NCBI RefSeq assembly: GCF_011043545.1
Contig: NZ_JAAKGP010000008.1
Span: 60,117-124,116 of the forward strand
DNA: 64,000 nucleotides
Reading direction: 5' to 3'
Origin: Rhodobacter sp. SGA-6-6
GTDB lineage: Bacteria > Pseudomonadota > Alphaproteobacteria > Rhodobacterales > Rhodobacteraceae
Below, one piece after another: positions 51,826-60,249 of this stretch. Made by a program: the position numbers and the translations under genes. The notes under the pieces are model-generated. The model was given only the letters and a program-made list of their open reading frames with translations, did no database searches and was not told the origin of the DNA. Within the stretch, counting starts at the first letter, position 1. Each line of letters opens with the position of its first letter.

Positions 51826-51846
51826 CGATTTTTCGCCGAAAAATCG
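51826..51846. repeat. 21-bp post-stop palindrome after the HNH gene
   Basis: Arms CGATTTTTC and GAAAAATCG with centre GCC, four bases after the stop. Arms identical to the copy at 9488. Confidence 0.8.
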
Positions 51847-51941
51847 TCGCCCGGCGTCTTTGTCGTGCAGCTGTTACAAAACCTTCACATTTCCCGCGCC
51901 CCGTGATCGGATGTGCCTTCCGCACCGGAAGGATTCGCCCG

Positions 51942-52637
51942 ATGACCGTCTCGCTTGCCGTTGCCTCGCTCAACCTCTCGGTCGCCCTCGGCTGCGGCGC
52001 GCTGATCGGGATGGAGCGGCAGATCCGCCAGCGCAAGGCCGGCCTGCGCACCAATGCGCTGGTGGCGCTCGGGGCGGCGGCCTACATGGTGTTCTCGATG
52101 CTGATCGAGGGCGACATGTCGCCCAGCCGGGTCGCGGCGCAGGTGGTCAGCGGGATCGGCTTCCTCGGCGCCGGGATCATCTTCCGAGACGGCTTCAACG
52201 TGCAGGGGCTGACGACGGCGGCCACCCTGTGGTGCTCGGCCGCGGTCGGTCTGCTGGCGGGGCACGGCAACTGGGATTTCGCGCTGGTGACCACGGGGCT
52301 GGTGGTCTTCGTCAACTTCGCGCTGCGGCCCTTCGTGCAATGGCTCAAGCGCCGGGTCAATCAGCGCGCGCCGGACCTGCGGGCCTATCGCGTGGTGATC
52401 GAGGTGCCCGCAGCGCAGGAGGCGGCGACCCGCAGCCTGATGCTGCGGGTGCTGACCCTCGGCGGGCTGCATCTGGGCGGCATCGACATGCGCCCGGCGA
52501 CGGACGGGGTGGTGAGCCTTTCGGCCACCGTCACGGCCGAGGGCCTGCCCGAGATGGTGCTGGAACAGGCGGTGCAGCATCTGGCCTCGGAGCCGGGGCT
52601 GCTGCGGGTGCACTGGCTGGCGCTGGAAGACGGTTGA
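51942..52637 (+). CDS. MgtC/SapB family membrane protein
   Basis: 231 residues. Four or five N-terminal membrane segments carry the family motifs GCGALIGMERQIRQRKAGLR, TNALVALGAAAYM and VSGIGFLGAGIIFRDG. A soluble C-terminal domain (about 150-231) is ACT-like. MgtC homologues affect Mg2+ and ATP homeostasis; the role here is not known. Start ATG 51942. Confidence 0.88.
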   Translation: MTVSLAVASLNLSVALGCGALIGMERQIRQRKAGLRTNALVALGAAAYMVFSMLIEGDMSPSRVAAQVVSGIGFLGAGIIFRDGFNVQGLTTAATLWCSAAVGLLAGHGNWDFALVTTGLVVFVNFALRPFVQWLKRRVNQRAPDLRAYRVVIEVPAAQEAATRSLMLRVLTLGGLHLGGIDMRPATDGVVSLSATVTAEGLPEMVLEQAVQHLASEPGLLRVHWLALEDG

Positions 52638-52737
52638 GGGGCCGGCGCGGCACGCTGCTCCAGACCTCGTTTCCCCTGCGCAGCCAAGATGCTAGACTTG
52701 CCGCCGCAAGGGCGCTAGAAGGCGCTGGACGGAAATC

Positions 52738-52749
52738 GTTAGCGCTAAC
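52738..52749. promoter_or_regulatory. LacI-type palindromic operator before zwf, CceR-like
   Basis: GTTAGCGCTAAC is a perfect 12-bp palindrome with the central CG typical of LacI-family sites, 18 bases before the zwf start. It agrees with the motif I recall for CceR, which controls central carbon genes including the Entner-Doudoroff route in Rhodobacter. Placement close to the start suggests repression. Confidence 0.65.
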
Positions 52750-52766
52750 ATCCCTGCGGAGGTGCC

Positions 52767-54218
52767 ATGGTCTCGCGCGTCATCCCGGTCGAGCCCTTCG
52801 ACCTCGTGATCTTCGGCGGCACCGGGGATCTGGCGCGCAGGAAGATCCTGCCGGGCCTCTACCGCCGCTTCCAGGCCGGGCAGATGCCGCCCGAAAGCCG
52901 CATCATCGGCGCCGCGCGGGGCGAGCTGACCGACGCGGATTTCCGCGGAATGGTCGCCGCCGCCATCGCCGAATTCCTGCCCGCGGCGCAGCAGGACGCG
53001 GCCGTGATCGAGGATTTCCTGACCCGGCTGCATTACATCCCGATCGATGCCAAGGGCGACTCCGGCTGGCCGCAACTGAAGGCGCTGATCCGGGCGGATG
53101 TGGTGCAGGCCTTCTACTTCTCGGTGGCGCCCGCGCTCTTCGGCGACCTGGCCGGGCGGCTGACCTCCTGGGGCATCGCCGGGCCGGAGGCGCGGATCGT
53201 GGTCGAGAAACCCTTCGGCCGCGACCTCGCCACCGCGCAGGCGCTGAACGCCACGCTGGCGCAGCATTTCTCCGAAGGCCAGATCTACCGGATCGACCAT
53301 TATCTGGGCAAGGAAACCGTCCAGAACCTGATGGCCGTCCGCTTCGCCAACATCCTGTTCGAGCCGCTGTGGAAATCGGAATACGTCGATCACGTCCAGA
53401 TCACCGTGGCCGAGACGGTCAGCGTCGAAGGCCGCGGCGCCTATTACGACACCTCGGGCGCGATGCGGGACATGGTGCAGAACCACCTGATGCAGCTTCT
53501 CTGCCTGATCGCGATGGAGCCGCCCTATCACTTCGACCCCGCCGCGGTGCGCGACGAGAAGCTGAAGGTGATCCGGGCGCTGGATCCCGTCCGGCCCGAG
53601 GATATCGTGCGCGGCCAGTATCTGGCCTCGAACGGGCAGGGCGGCTATCTGGAGCATTCGGAGAACCCGCAGAGCCGCACCGAAAGCTATATCGCGCTGA
53701 AATGCCATATCTCCAACTGGCGCTGGAAGGGCACGCCCTTCTACCTGCGCACCGGCAAGCGGCTGCGGGCGCGGGCCTCCGAGATCGCCATCACCTTCAA
53801 GGAGCCGCCGCATTCGATCTTCGACGATGCCGAGGGCTGGCGCGAGAACGTGCTGGTGATCCGGCTGCAACCGGACGAGGGCATGAACCTGAAGGTGATG
53901 ATCAAGGAGCCGGGGCCGGGCGGGATGCGGCTGGTGCAGGTGCCGCTGGACATGTCCTTCGCCGAGGCGCTCGGCGATGCGCATGGCGATGTGCCGGATG
54001 CCTATGAACGCCTGATCATGGACGTGATCCGCGGCAACCAGACCCTGTTCATGCGCGGCGACGAGGTGGAGGCGGCCTGGGCCTGGGCCGATCCGATCAT
54101 CGAAGGATGGGAGGCGCGGGGCGACCGGCCGCAGCCCTACGATGCCGGATCCAGCGGGCCGGAGGACGCGTTGATGCTGATGCACCGCGACGGGCGGCGC
54201 TGGCGGGAGATACGCTGA
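52767..54218 (+). CDS. zwf: Glucose-6-phosphate 1-dehydrogenase
   Basis: Oxidises glucose-6-phosphate to 6-phosphogluconolactone with NADP+. 483 residues. The dinucleotide loop is VIFGGTGDLARRKI near residue 14, the active-site RIDHYLGKE near 178, and EKPFGRDLATAQ near 150. Start ATG 52767 follows GCGGAGGTGCC. First gene of zwf-pgl-pgi, the entry of the Entner-Doudoroff and pentose phosphate routes. Confidence 0.97.
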   Translation: MVSRVIPVEPFDLVIFGGTGDLARRKILPGLYRRFQAGQMPPESRIIGAARGELTDADFRGMVAAAIAEFLPAAQQDAAVIEDFLTRLHYIPIDAKGDSGWPQLKALIRADVVQAFYFSVAPALFGDLAGRLTSWGIAGPEARIVVEKPFGRDLATAQALNATLAQHFSEGQIYRIDHYLGKETVQNLMAVRFANILFEPLWKSEYVDHVQITVAETVSVEGRGAYYDTSGAMRDMVQNHLMQLLCLIAMEPPYHFDPAAVRDEKLKVIRALDPVRPEDIVRGQYLASNGQGGYLEHSENPQSRTESYIALKCHISNWRWKGTPFYLRTGKRLRARASEIAITFKEPPHSIFDDAEGWRENVLVIRLQPDEGMNLKVMIKEPGPGGMRLVQVPLDMSFAEALGDAHGDVPDAYERLIMDVIRGNQTLFMRGDEVEAAWAWADPIIEGWEARGDRPQPYDAGSSGPEDALMLMHRDGRRWREIR

Positions 54219-54892
54219 TGCAGATCGAGACCTATCCCGACCGGGAACTGATGCAGTTGCAACTGGCCAACCTTCTGGCCGGGCAGCTGGCCGAGACGCT
54301 GCGCCGCGAGGGCAAGGCCACCCTTGCGGTGCCGGGCGGCACCACGCCGGGGCCGGTGTTCGACACCCTGTCGGGGGTGGACATCGACTGGGCCAACATC
54401 TCGGTGGTGCCGACCGACGAACGCTGGGTGGACGAGGACTCCGACCGCTCCAACACCCGCCTTTTGCGCGACCGGCTACTGCGCGGGCGGGCGGCGGCGG
54501 CGCAGCTGATCCCGCTCTACGCCCCCGGCCACGATGCACCGGAAGAGGCGGTGGAGGCGCTGGAACAGGGGCTGGCGCCGCACCTGCCGATCTCGGTCCT
54601 GCTGCTGGGGATGGGAGAGGACATGCACACCGCCAGCCTCTTCCCCGGCGGCGACCGGCTGGAGGAGGCCTTGTCGGCCACCACCCGGCTGATCCTGCCG
54701 ATGCGGGCCGAAGGCGCGGGCGAGCCGCGGGTGACGCTGACCGCGCCGGTGCTGCGCGCCGCGGTGCGGGTGCATGTGATGATCACCGGCGCCGAAAAGC
54801 GCGCCGCCATAGAGAAGGCGGCGGGCCTGCCGCCGATGGAGGCGCCGATCCGCGCCGTGCTGGATCAGGCCGTGGTGCATTGGGCGGAGTGA
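54218..54892 (+). CDS. pgl: 6-phosphogluconolactonase
   Basis: Hydrolyses the lactone made by Zwf. 224 residues of the DevB/NagB-like type. [13 protein letters not shown] near residue 39, VVPTDERWV near 65 and [15 protein letters not shown] near 133 are the signature segments. Start ATG 54218 overlaps the zwf stop by one base (TGATG). Confidence 0.95.
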   Translation: MQIETYPDRELMQLQLANLLAGQLAETLRREGKATLAVPGGTTPGPVFDTLSGVDIDWANISVVPTDERWVDEDSDRSNTRLLRDRLLRGRAAAAQLIPLYAPGHDAPEEAVEALEQGLAPHLPISVLLLGMGEDMHTASLFPGGDRLEEALSATTRLILPMRAEGAGEPRVTLTAPVLRAAVRVHVMITGAEKRAAIEKAAGLPPMEAPIRAVLDQAVVHWAE

Positions 54893-54896
54893 GACG

Positions 54897-56501
54897 ATGA
54901 CCGACAAATGGGCCGCCCTGCGCGACCATCACGCGAAAGTGGCGGACCGGCCGATCCTGTCCTTGTTTGAGGCCGATCCGGGCCGGGCGGCGGGGTTCTC
55001 GGTCGCGGCCGACGGGATGCTGTTCGACTGGTCGAAGACCAACATCTGCGCCGAGGGGCGGGCTTTGCTGGTGATGCTGGCCGAGGCCTCGGACGTGGAA
55101 GGCCGCCGCGCCGCGATGTTCGGCGGCGAGAAGATCAACGATACCGAAGGCCGGGCGGTGCTGCATGTGGCGCTGCGGGCGGGTGAGGAGGCGGTGATCC
55201 GGACTGACGGACAGGACGTGATGCCCGGCGTCCGCGCGGTGAAGGCGAAGATGGCGGCCTTCGCGCGGGACGTGCGCGAGGGGCGGTTCACGGGGCAGGG
55301 CGGGCCGATCACCGATGTGGTGAACATCGGCATCGGCGGCTCGGACCTCGGCCCCGCCATGGCGACGCTGGCGCTGGCGCCGTTCCACGACGGGCCGCGG
55401 GTGCATTACGTGTCGAACGTCGACGGGGCGCATATCCACGACACGCTGAAGGGGCTGGACCCGGAAACCACGCTGGTCGTGGTGGCGTCGAAGACCTTCA
55501 CCACCATCGAGACCATGACCAATGCCGACACCGCCAAGCGTTGGATGGCGGCAACGGTGCGCGACCCGGCGGCGCAGTTCGCCGCCGTCTCGACGGCGCT
55601 GGAGAAGACCGCGGCCTATGGCATCGCCCCCGAGCGGGTTTTCGGCTTCGAGGATTGGGTCGGCGGGCGCTATTCGATGTGGGGGCCGATCGGGCTGGGT
55701 CTGATGATCGCCATCGGCCCGGAGCGGTTCGAGGAGTTCCTGGCCGGCGGCCGGGCGATGGACCGGCATTTCCTGACCGCGCCTTTGTCGCGCAACATGC
55801 CGGTGCTGCTGGCGCTGGTCGGGATCTGGCACAACCAGATCTGCGGCCACGCCACCCGCGCCGTGCTGCCCTATGACCAGCGGCTGGCCCGCCTGCCGGC
55901 CTATCTCCAGCAACTGGAGATGGAGAGCAACGGCAAGCGGGTGGCCCGCGATGGCAGCGACCTGGTGGTGAACTCCGGCCCGGTGGTCTGGGGCGAACCG
56001 GGAACCAACGGCCAGCACGCCTTCTACCAGCTGATCCACCAGGGCACCCGGGTGGTGCCCTGCGAATTTCTGGTGGCCAAGCGCGGGCACGAGCCCGACC
56101 TGGCGCATCAGCACCTGCTGCTGGTGTCGAACTGCCTGGCGCAGTCCGAGGCGCTGCTGCGCGGCCGTTCGCTGGACGAGGCCCGCGCGATCATGGCGAA
56201 GAAGGGGGCGGAGGGGGCGGAGCTGGAGCGGCAGGCCCGCCACCGGGTGTTTCCAGGCAACCGGCCCTCCACCACCCTGGCCTATGAACAGCTGACCCCC
56301 TTCACCCTCGGCCAGATCATCGCCCTCTATGAACACCGGGTGTTCGTCGAGGGAGTGATCCTCGGCATCAACTCCTACGACCAATGGGGGGTGGAACTGG
56401 GCAAGGAACTGGCGCTGGCCTTGCAGCCGGTGCTGGAGGGGCGGGCGGGGACGGAAGGCAAGGACGGATCGACCGCCGCGCTGGTGGAATTCCTGCGGTA
56501 G
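54897..56501 (+). CDS. pgi: Glucose-6-phosphate isomerase
   Basis: Interconverts glucose-6- and fructose-6-phosphate. 534 residues. Sugar-phosphate site motifs are [14 protein letters not shown] near residue 143, [14 protein letters not shown] near 196, [12 protein letters not shown] near 258, and [17 protein letters not shown] near 465. It starts four bases after pgl. Together the operon can route glucose-6-P from glycogen breakdown (glgP, pgm) either way. Confidence 0.97.
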   Translation: MTDKWAALRDHHAKVADRPILSLFEADPGRAAGFSVAADGMLFDWSKTNICAEGRALLVMLAEASDVEGRRAAMFGGEKINDTEGRAVLHVALRAGEEAVIRTDGQDVMPGVRAVKAKMAAFARDVREGRFTGQGGPITDVVNIGIGGSDLGPAMATLALAPFHDGPRVHYVSNVDGAHIHDTLKGLDPETTLVVVASKTFTTIETMTNADTAKRWMAATVRDPAAQFAAVSTALEKTAAYGIAPERVFGFEDWVGGRYSMWGPIGLGLMIAIGPERFEEFLAGGRAMDRHFLTAPLSRNMPVLLALVGIWHNQICGHATRAVLPYDQRLARLPAYLQQLEMESNGKRVARDGSDLVVNSGPVVWGEPGTNGQHAFYQLIHQGTRVVPCEFLVAKRGHEPDLAHQHLLLVSNCLAQSEALLRGRSLDEARAIMAKKGAEGAELERQARHRVFPGNRPSTTLAYEQLTPFTLGQIIALYEHRVFVEGVILGINSYDQWGVELGKELALALQPVLEGRAGTEGKDGSTAALVEFLR

Positions 56502-56523
56502 GGAGAGGATATCGTCCCTTTGT

Positions 56524-56734
56524 CATGGCGAAGGCCATCGCCTTCGCCACAGCGCAACGGTTCACCTTGTCCCGGCCGGGCCCCAAAGGCCCGGCCAGCG
56601 CCCGCCCCGCCCTCGGCGGGCGCTTCTCGCCCGCCGGGTCGGGCGCTGGCCTCCCGGGGTTATGTGCCGCATCGTTTCCGGTTGATGCGCTGCGCACGGG
56701 CGGGGCGAGGCAGTGCCTCGCCTTGTCCCGCCCG
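56524..56734 (+). repeat. 210-bp structured interspersed repeat, copy D
   Basis: A full copy between convergent pgi and the glycosyltransferase gene. The first palindrome is at 56526-56549, the nested GC stems at about 56572-56655, GCGAGGCAGTGCCTCGC near 56706, and the end is CCCGCCCG. It resembles copy B most closely. It fills nearly all of the 255-base gap. Confidence 0.9.
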
Positions 56735-56756
56735 CCGCTCTCCGCTGCCGGAACGC

Positions 56757-57983
56757 CTAACCGAACCGCCGGGCGGCCTCCACTTCGGGGGCCAGTCTCG
56801 CGGCCAGATCGGCCAGCGGGTCGGCCGGAAAGCCGGCACGCAGGCTGCGGGCAAGGTCATGGGCGCGGGCTTGCGCAGCTTCGTCGTGGTAAAGCGCCTC
56901 GACCGCCGCGCCGATCTCCTCCGCCGTCGAGGTCTTCTGCGGCAGCACCCGCAGCACTCCCGCCGCCTCGGCCCGCTGCGCATGGGCGACCTGTTCGCGA
57001 TGCCCCGGCAGCCCGAGTTGCGGCAGGCCCGCCAGCGCGGCGGTGCAGAGCGAGCCGTGCGGCGCGGGATGCAGCATGATCCGCGACCGCTCGGCGATCC
57101 GGTCCACCGGCATCGGCGCCTCCTCCACGATCATGCCCGAGGCCGCCAGCCGCGCCTTCACTGCATCGGAAGCCCCGGGCAGGAAACCGCGGCGGGGCAG
57201 GCTCAGGCGGCAGAGCGCCTCGGCCAGCGCCGGCAATTCCGCCTCCTCGCGGGAGAAATAGACGAAGACTTCATCGCCCGCCGCAAGGCGGGAGGTGCGT
57301 TCCACCAGCGGCGGCGCCAGCGCCTCCGGCGGGCGCCAGCCGGCATAGGGGTCGAGAAAGGGGAAGGTCCCGGCCAGCACAAGGTCGGCCTGATACAGTG
57401 CCGAGAGCCGGGGCAGGGGCGCCATGCCGAGCGCGGCGCAGGTCCGGTTCAGGCTCTCCAGAACCTGCGGCTCCGGGTGGATCACCCGGTCGTAGCCGCG
57501 CGCCAGCTGCGGCAGTGGTTCCAGCCCGGCGGGCGGCAGGCCGTAGCCGGTGCCGGTGGTGACGATGCGGATCTCCCGGCCCTCGTCGCGCAGGGCCAAG
57601 GCGGCCCGCTGCGCGAGGGGCGCGTAATCGGCGATCAGGAGCGAGACGTTTTCCTGAAGGATCAATCGCCGCCAGAAGGCCAGGCTCTCCTTCACCACCT
57701 CGGGCCGCATGAAGCCGCAATCGGCCAGGTAGCAGGACCAGGTGGCATTGCCGCGGCCCATAGGATCGGCCTTCTCCGCCGCTGTCGCCGCCAGCTTCGG
57801 GCAGCGGATCACCCGCACGCCCGCGGCCTCCAGCTCCGCCGCGTGGCGCATCTCGCCGATGGCGGCCAGCTTCGCCGCCCGGGGGCCGAGCGCGCGGGCC
57901 ACCCGGGCGAGCGTGGCGACATGGCCGCGCCCGCCGCCCAGTTCGGTCGCCAGCAGGGCGACGGGATTGGCGGACGCAACCAA
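56757..57983 (-). CDS. GT-B fold glycosyltransferase (UGT/MGT-like)
   Basis: 408 residues. The N-terminal ATELGGGRGHVATLARVARA is the acceptor-domain Gly-rich loop of UGT-like enzymes. The C-terminal donor domain shows VFVYFSREEAELPAL and HPAPHGSLCTAALAGLPQLG, where UGTs have a His-Gly-Gly style PSPG motif. There is no signal or membrane segment. Acceptor and donor are unknown. The start is TTG 57983 (MVASANPVALLATE), four bases after ridA, without a strong ribosome site. Confidence 0.75.
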   Translation of the reverse strand: MVASANPVALLATELGGGRGHVATLARVARALGPRAAKLAAIGEMRHAAELEAAGVRVIRCPKLAATAAEKADPMGRGNATWSCYLADCGFMRPEVVKESLAFWRRLILQENVSLLIADYAPLAQRAALALRDEGREIRIVTTGTGYGLPPAGLEPLPQLARGYDRVIHPEPQVLESLNRTCAALGMAPLPRLSALYQADLVLAGTFPFLDPYAGWRPPEALAPPLVERTSRLAAGDEVFVYFSREEAELPALAEALCRLSLPRRGFLPGASDAVKARLAASGMIVEEAPMPVDRIAERSRIMLHPAPHGSLCTAALAGLPQLGLPGHREQVAHAQRAEAAGVLRVLPQKTSTAEEIGAAVEALYHDEAAQARAHDLARSLRAGFPADPLADLAARLAPEVEAARRFG

Positions 57984-57987
57984 GCGC

Positions 57988-58341
57988 TTACTTCAGCGCG
58001 GCGGTGACGATGACCTCGACCTTGTAGTCCGGGGTGGCCAGCTTGGCCTCGCCGGTGGCGCGGGCGGGGGTGTGGCCCTGCGGCACCCAGGCGTCCCAGA
58101 CCGCGTTCATCTCGGCGAAGGTCGAGATGTCGGCCAGCCAGATCTGTGCCGACAGGATGCGGGTCTTGTCGGTGCCGGCCTCCGCCAGGATGCGGTCGAC
58201 CTCGGCCAGGCATTGTCGGGTCTGCTCGGCCACCGAGGAGCCGGGCTCGCCGACCTGACCCGCCAGCCAGACGATGCCGTTGTAGCAGACCGCCTCGGAC
58301 ATCCGGGCGCCGGTGCCGATGCGCTTGATCTCGTTCGCCAT
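57988..58341 (-). CDS. RidA family protein
   Basis: 117 residues of the YjgF/YER057c/UK114 family, trimers that deaminate reactive enamine/imine intermediates. Conserved segments are VCYNGIVWLAGQVG, AEVDRILAEAGTDKTRIL and a C-terminal PDYKVEVIVTAALK. The Arg usually needed for activity near the C-terminus (GARVEIE type) is not clearly present (KVEVIVT), so it may be a non-RidA subgroup. Start ATG 58341 with AGGGAGTTTCC. Confidence 0.9.
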   Translation of the reverse strand: MANEIKRIGTGARMSEAVCYNGIVWLAGQVGEPGSSVAEQTRQCLAEVDRILAEAGTDKTRILSAQIWLADISTFAEMNAVWDAWVPQGHTPARATGEAKLATPDYKVEVIVTAALK

Positions 58342-58539
58342 GAGGAAACTCCCTTTTTCCGTTGCCCGCCGTTGCTAGCCCGGCCCGTGACGAAAGGAAA
58401 GCCGCGCCGGCGTGCAAGGCTCCGCCGAGGGAAAGGGGAAATCGGCGGGATCGCGCTCACGCATTTGTCACAAGGTTGCACAATCCGTGATCGGCATGGC
58501 ATCGGACCGGGCGAGCCAAGAACGAGAGCCCGACCGCCG

Positions 58540-59112
58540 ATGACGACACGCCCCTTCGCCGCCCTCTGCCTTGCGTTTTCGCTGATGCAGCCCGTCCCCG
58601 CCGCCTTTGCCGAAACGCAACCCCAGCCGCAGAAGGCGGGCTTCTTCCTCTTCGGCAAGAAGGCGGCGAAGAAGGCCGCCCGGGTCGAGGAGGCGGAACG
58701 CGCCGCGGTGAAGGAGATGGTGGCCTATGCCACCGCCAACAAGCCCAAGGGCCGGATCTGGTGCGTCCCCTTCGCCCGCACGGTCAGCGGCGTGCAGATC
58801 AAGGGCAATGCCAACACCTGGTGGAAGAAGGCGGCCGGCGTCTACGAGCGCGGCCATGCGCCCAAGGTCGGCGCGGTGATGGCCTTCGCCGCCTCGAAGG
58901 CGATGCCGATGGGCCATGTCGCGGTGGTATCGAAGGTGGTCTCCGAGCGCGAGATCCTGATCGACCAGGCCAATTGGGAACGCAACCGCATCACCCAGGA
59001 CACCCTGGTGGTGGACGTGTCGGAAAAGGGCGACTGGAGCATGGTGCGGGTGGCGAACGCCGCCGGCACCCTCGGCCGCACCAATCCGGTGAACGGCTTC
59101 ATCTACAACTGA
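58540..59112 (+). CDS. Secreted CHAP-domain protein
   Basis: 190 residues. A signal peptide (LCLAFSLMQPVPAAFA) is followed by a basic linker (FFLFGKKAAKKAARVEEAER) and a CHAP amidase/peptidase domain. The catalytic Cys is in IWCVPFARTVSG near residue 78 and the His is in MGHVAVVSKV near 127. The domain ends with QANWERNRIT. It is likely to act on cell-wall peptides in the periplasm. Divergent from ridA, with a 198-base gap that shows no gene. Confidence 0.85.
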   Translation: MTTRPFAALCLAFSLMQPVPAAFAETQPQPQKAGFFLFGKKAAKKAARVEEAERAAVKEMVAYATANKPKGRIWCVPFARTVSGVQIKGNANTWWKKAAGVYERGHAPKVGAVMAFAASKAMPMGHVAVVSKVVSEREILIDQANWERNRITQDTLVVDVSEKGDWSMVRVANAAGTLGRTNPVNGFIYN

Positions 59113-59178
59113 TCCGGTCTGCCCGGGCGGACCCGAAGGCGCGGGCGACCGCGCCTTTTGCGTTGCCGGAAGGGGGCG

Positions 59179-59454
59179 TCAGTGCCCCCGGGTCTGCGGC
59201 CATTGTTCCATCCCGGCCCAATACCGCCGCAGCGCGGCCGAACAGCGGTCGTCGTCGGCCAGGGCGTCGATGGCGCCATGAATCGCCGGCCCGCCGCCGA
59301 GCCGGGCGATGACCATGCCGCAGCGGTGCAGGCGCCGGTAGTCCGGGTCCCGCGCCAGGGCGACGTCGGAGGCATCCGCCCGCGCGCGCAGGGCGTCGAG
59401 CGCGCTGCGGGCCTCGCGGAAGGCGGTGAAGAGTTCTTGGTATTGCGAAGTCAT
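59179..59454 (-). CDS. Hypothetical protein
   Basis: 91 residues of a family I do not recognise: MTSQYQELFTAFREARSALD, DPDYRRLHRCGMVIARLGG and AALRRYWAGMEQW. It is mostly helical with no signal peptide. Codon use matches the host chromosome. The ribosome site is weak (GGGACC). Convergent with the CHAP gene. Confidence 0.5.
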   Translation of the reverse strand: MTSQYQELFTAFREARSALDALRARADASDVALARDPDYRRLHRCGMVIARLGGGPAIHGAIDALADDDRCSAALRRYWAGMEQWPQTRGH

Positions 59455-59633
59455 GGCAGGTCCCGGGAATCACTCCGCACCTCGGTAGCCGGATAATGCG
59501 GCTGAAGTTTGGCGAGGGGCGGCAGACAAGGCCGGTGCGGGTCGAAAAACCGGAAAGTGCGATCGAAGGATAGGCCGGCGGAAACATGCGGCCAGGATAT
59601 CCCTCTTGACCATTTGATTCGAGGGAGGAGACG

Positions 59634-59969
59634 ATGAGGACATTCCTGGGATGCGCCGTTCTTGCTTTCGGCGCGGCTGCGGGTCCTGCGCCGGCGGACA
59701 ACGTGCTTGAACTGAGGGTGGGCGAGACCAGGCACATGACGGTCTACATCGCGGACAATTGCAAGGGCAAGCCGCCGGCCTGGGTGAACGTGAAGCGGAA
59801 ACTTCCGAAGTCGAAGATCGTGACCTTCTCCGACGGCGATCTCGGCCCGCGCCGGAGTGACCGCTGCGGCGGCGAGGTGGTCGGCCGCGAGATCGACGCG
59901 ACCGGCATGAAGCCCGGGAAAGAGACGCTGAAGGTGCAGTCCGGGAAGCTGACCGTGATCGTCAGGTAG
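59634..59969 (+). CDS. Small secreted protein of unknown function
   Basis: 111 residues. A signal peptide (LGCAVLAFGAAAGPAPADN) precedes a beta-rich domain (LELRVGETRHMTVYIADNC and VSGKLTVIV-like ends, here VQSGKLTVIVR). Two Cys (DNCKGKP and DRCGGEVVG) may form a disulfide. The pattern suggests a small Ig-like fold; no family is recognised. Start ATG 59634 follows GGGAGGAGACG. It is followed by a terminator. Confidence 0.7.
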   Translation: MRTFLGCAVLAFGAAAGPAPADNVLELRVGETRHMTVYIADNCKGKPPAWVNVKRKLPKSKIVTFSDGDLGPRRSDRCGGEVVGREIDATGMKPGKETLKVQSGKLTVIVR

Positions 59970-59992
59970 GGGCTGACCTGCCGCAGACCGAA

Positions 59993-60015
59993 GGCCGCCC
60001 GCCGGGCGGTCTTTT
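59993..60015 (+). terminator. Terminator of the small secreted protein gene
   Basis: Stem GGCCGCCC/GGGCGGTC (one wobble) with a 3-nt loop, followed by TTTT. It marks the end of host-like sequence; AT-rich DNA starts about 50 bases on. Confidence 0.75.
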
Positions 60016-60059
60016 CGCGGCGAACATGAGCGCGGCAGGATGGAGCGGGTGAAGGGGGC

Positions 60060-60235
60060 CAAGAGCCATTATCACCCAATTGCAACTCGTAAAATATCCC
60101 TCAAGAAAACAATCACTTGGGTGAATTTCCAGCAAAAATCTGTTGCATGAAATAGTGTTCAATAGCAAGGTTTATGGATAGCAGAGGGGATAGCCGGAAA
60201 ATCGGCTTGGGTTCGATTCCTGATGCGACATGATT
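60060..60235. other. AT-rich junction with tRNA-like fragment, candidate attachment region
   Basis: Composition drops sharply to AT-rich. TCACCCAA (60072) and TTGGGTGA (60117) form an inverted pair. At 60192-60219 a 5-bp hairpin AGCCG/CGGCT is followed by a T-loop-like GGTTCGATTCC, as in the 3' half of a class II tRNA, but without a good acceptor stem or CCA. Position just before the integrase suggests an att site. This is inference. Confidence 0.35.
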
Positions 60236-60249
60236 GATTGGAGATAGAG

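Noticed and set aside
54107..54217. N-terminal extension of pgl into zwf
   Set aside because: The extension overlaps zwf coding sequence and lacks homology. The ATG at 54218 overlapping the zwf stop gives the standard length.
56520..58007. Plus-strand ORF starting in repeat copy D and crossing the glycosyltransferase gene
   Set aside because: Its first part is repeat sequence (the SPSPQR and [11 protein letters not shown] peptides recur at the other copies) and the rest is antisense to a real gene.
60192..60230. A functional tRNA gene before the integrase
   Set aside because: Only the variable-arm and T-arm-like part can be drawn; there is no matching 5' acceptor strand, D arm or CCA end.
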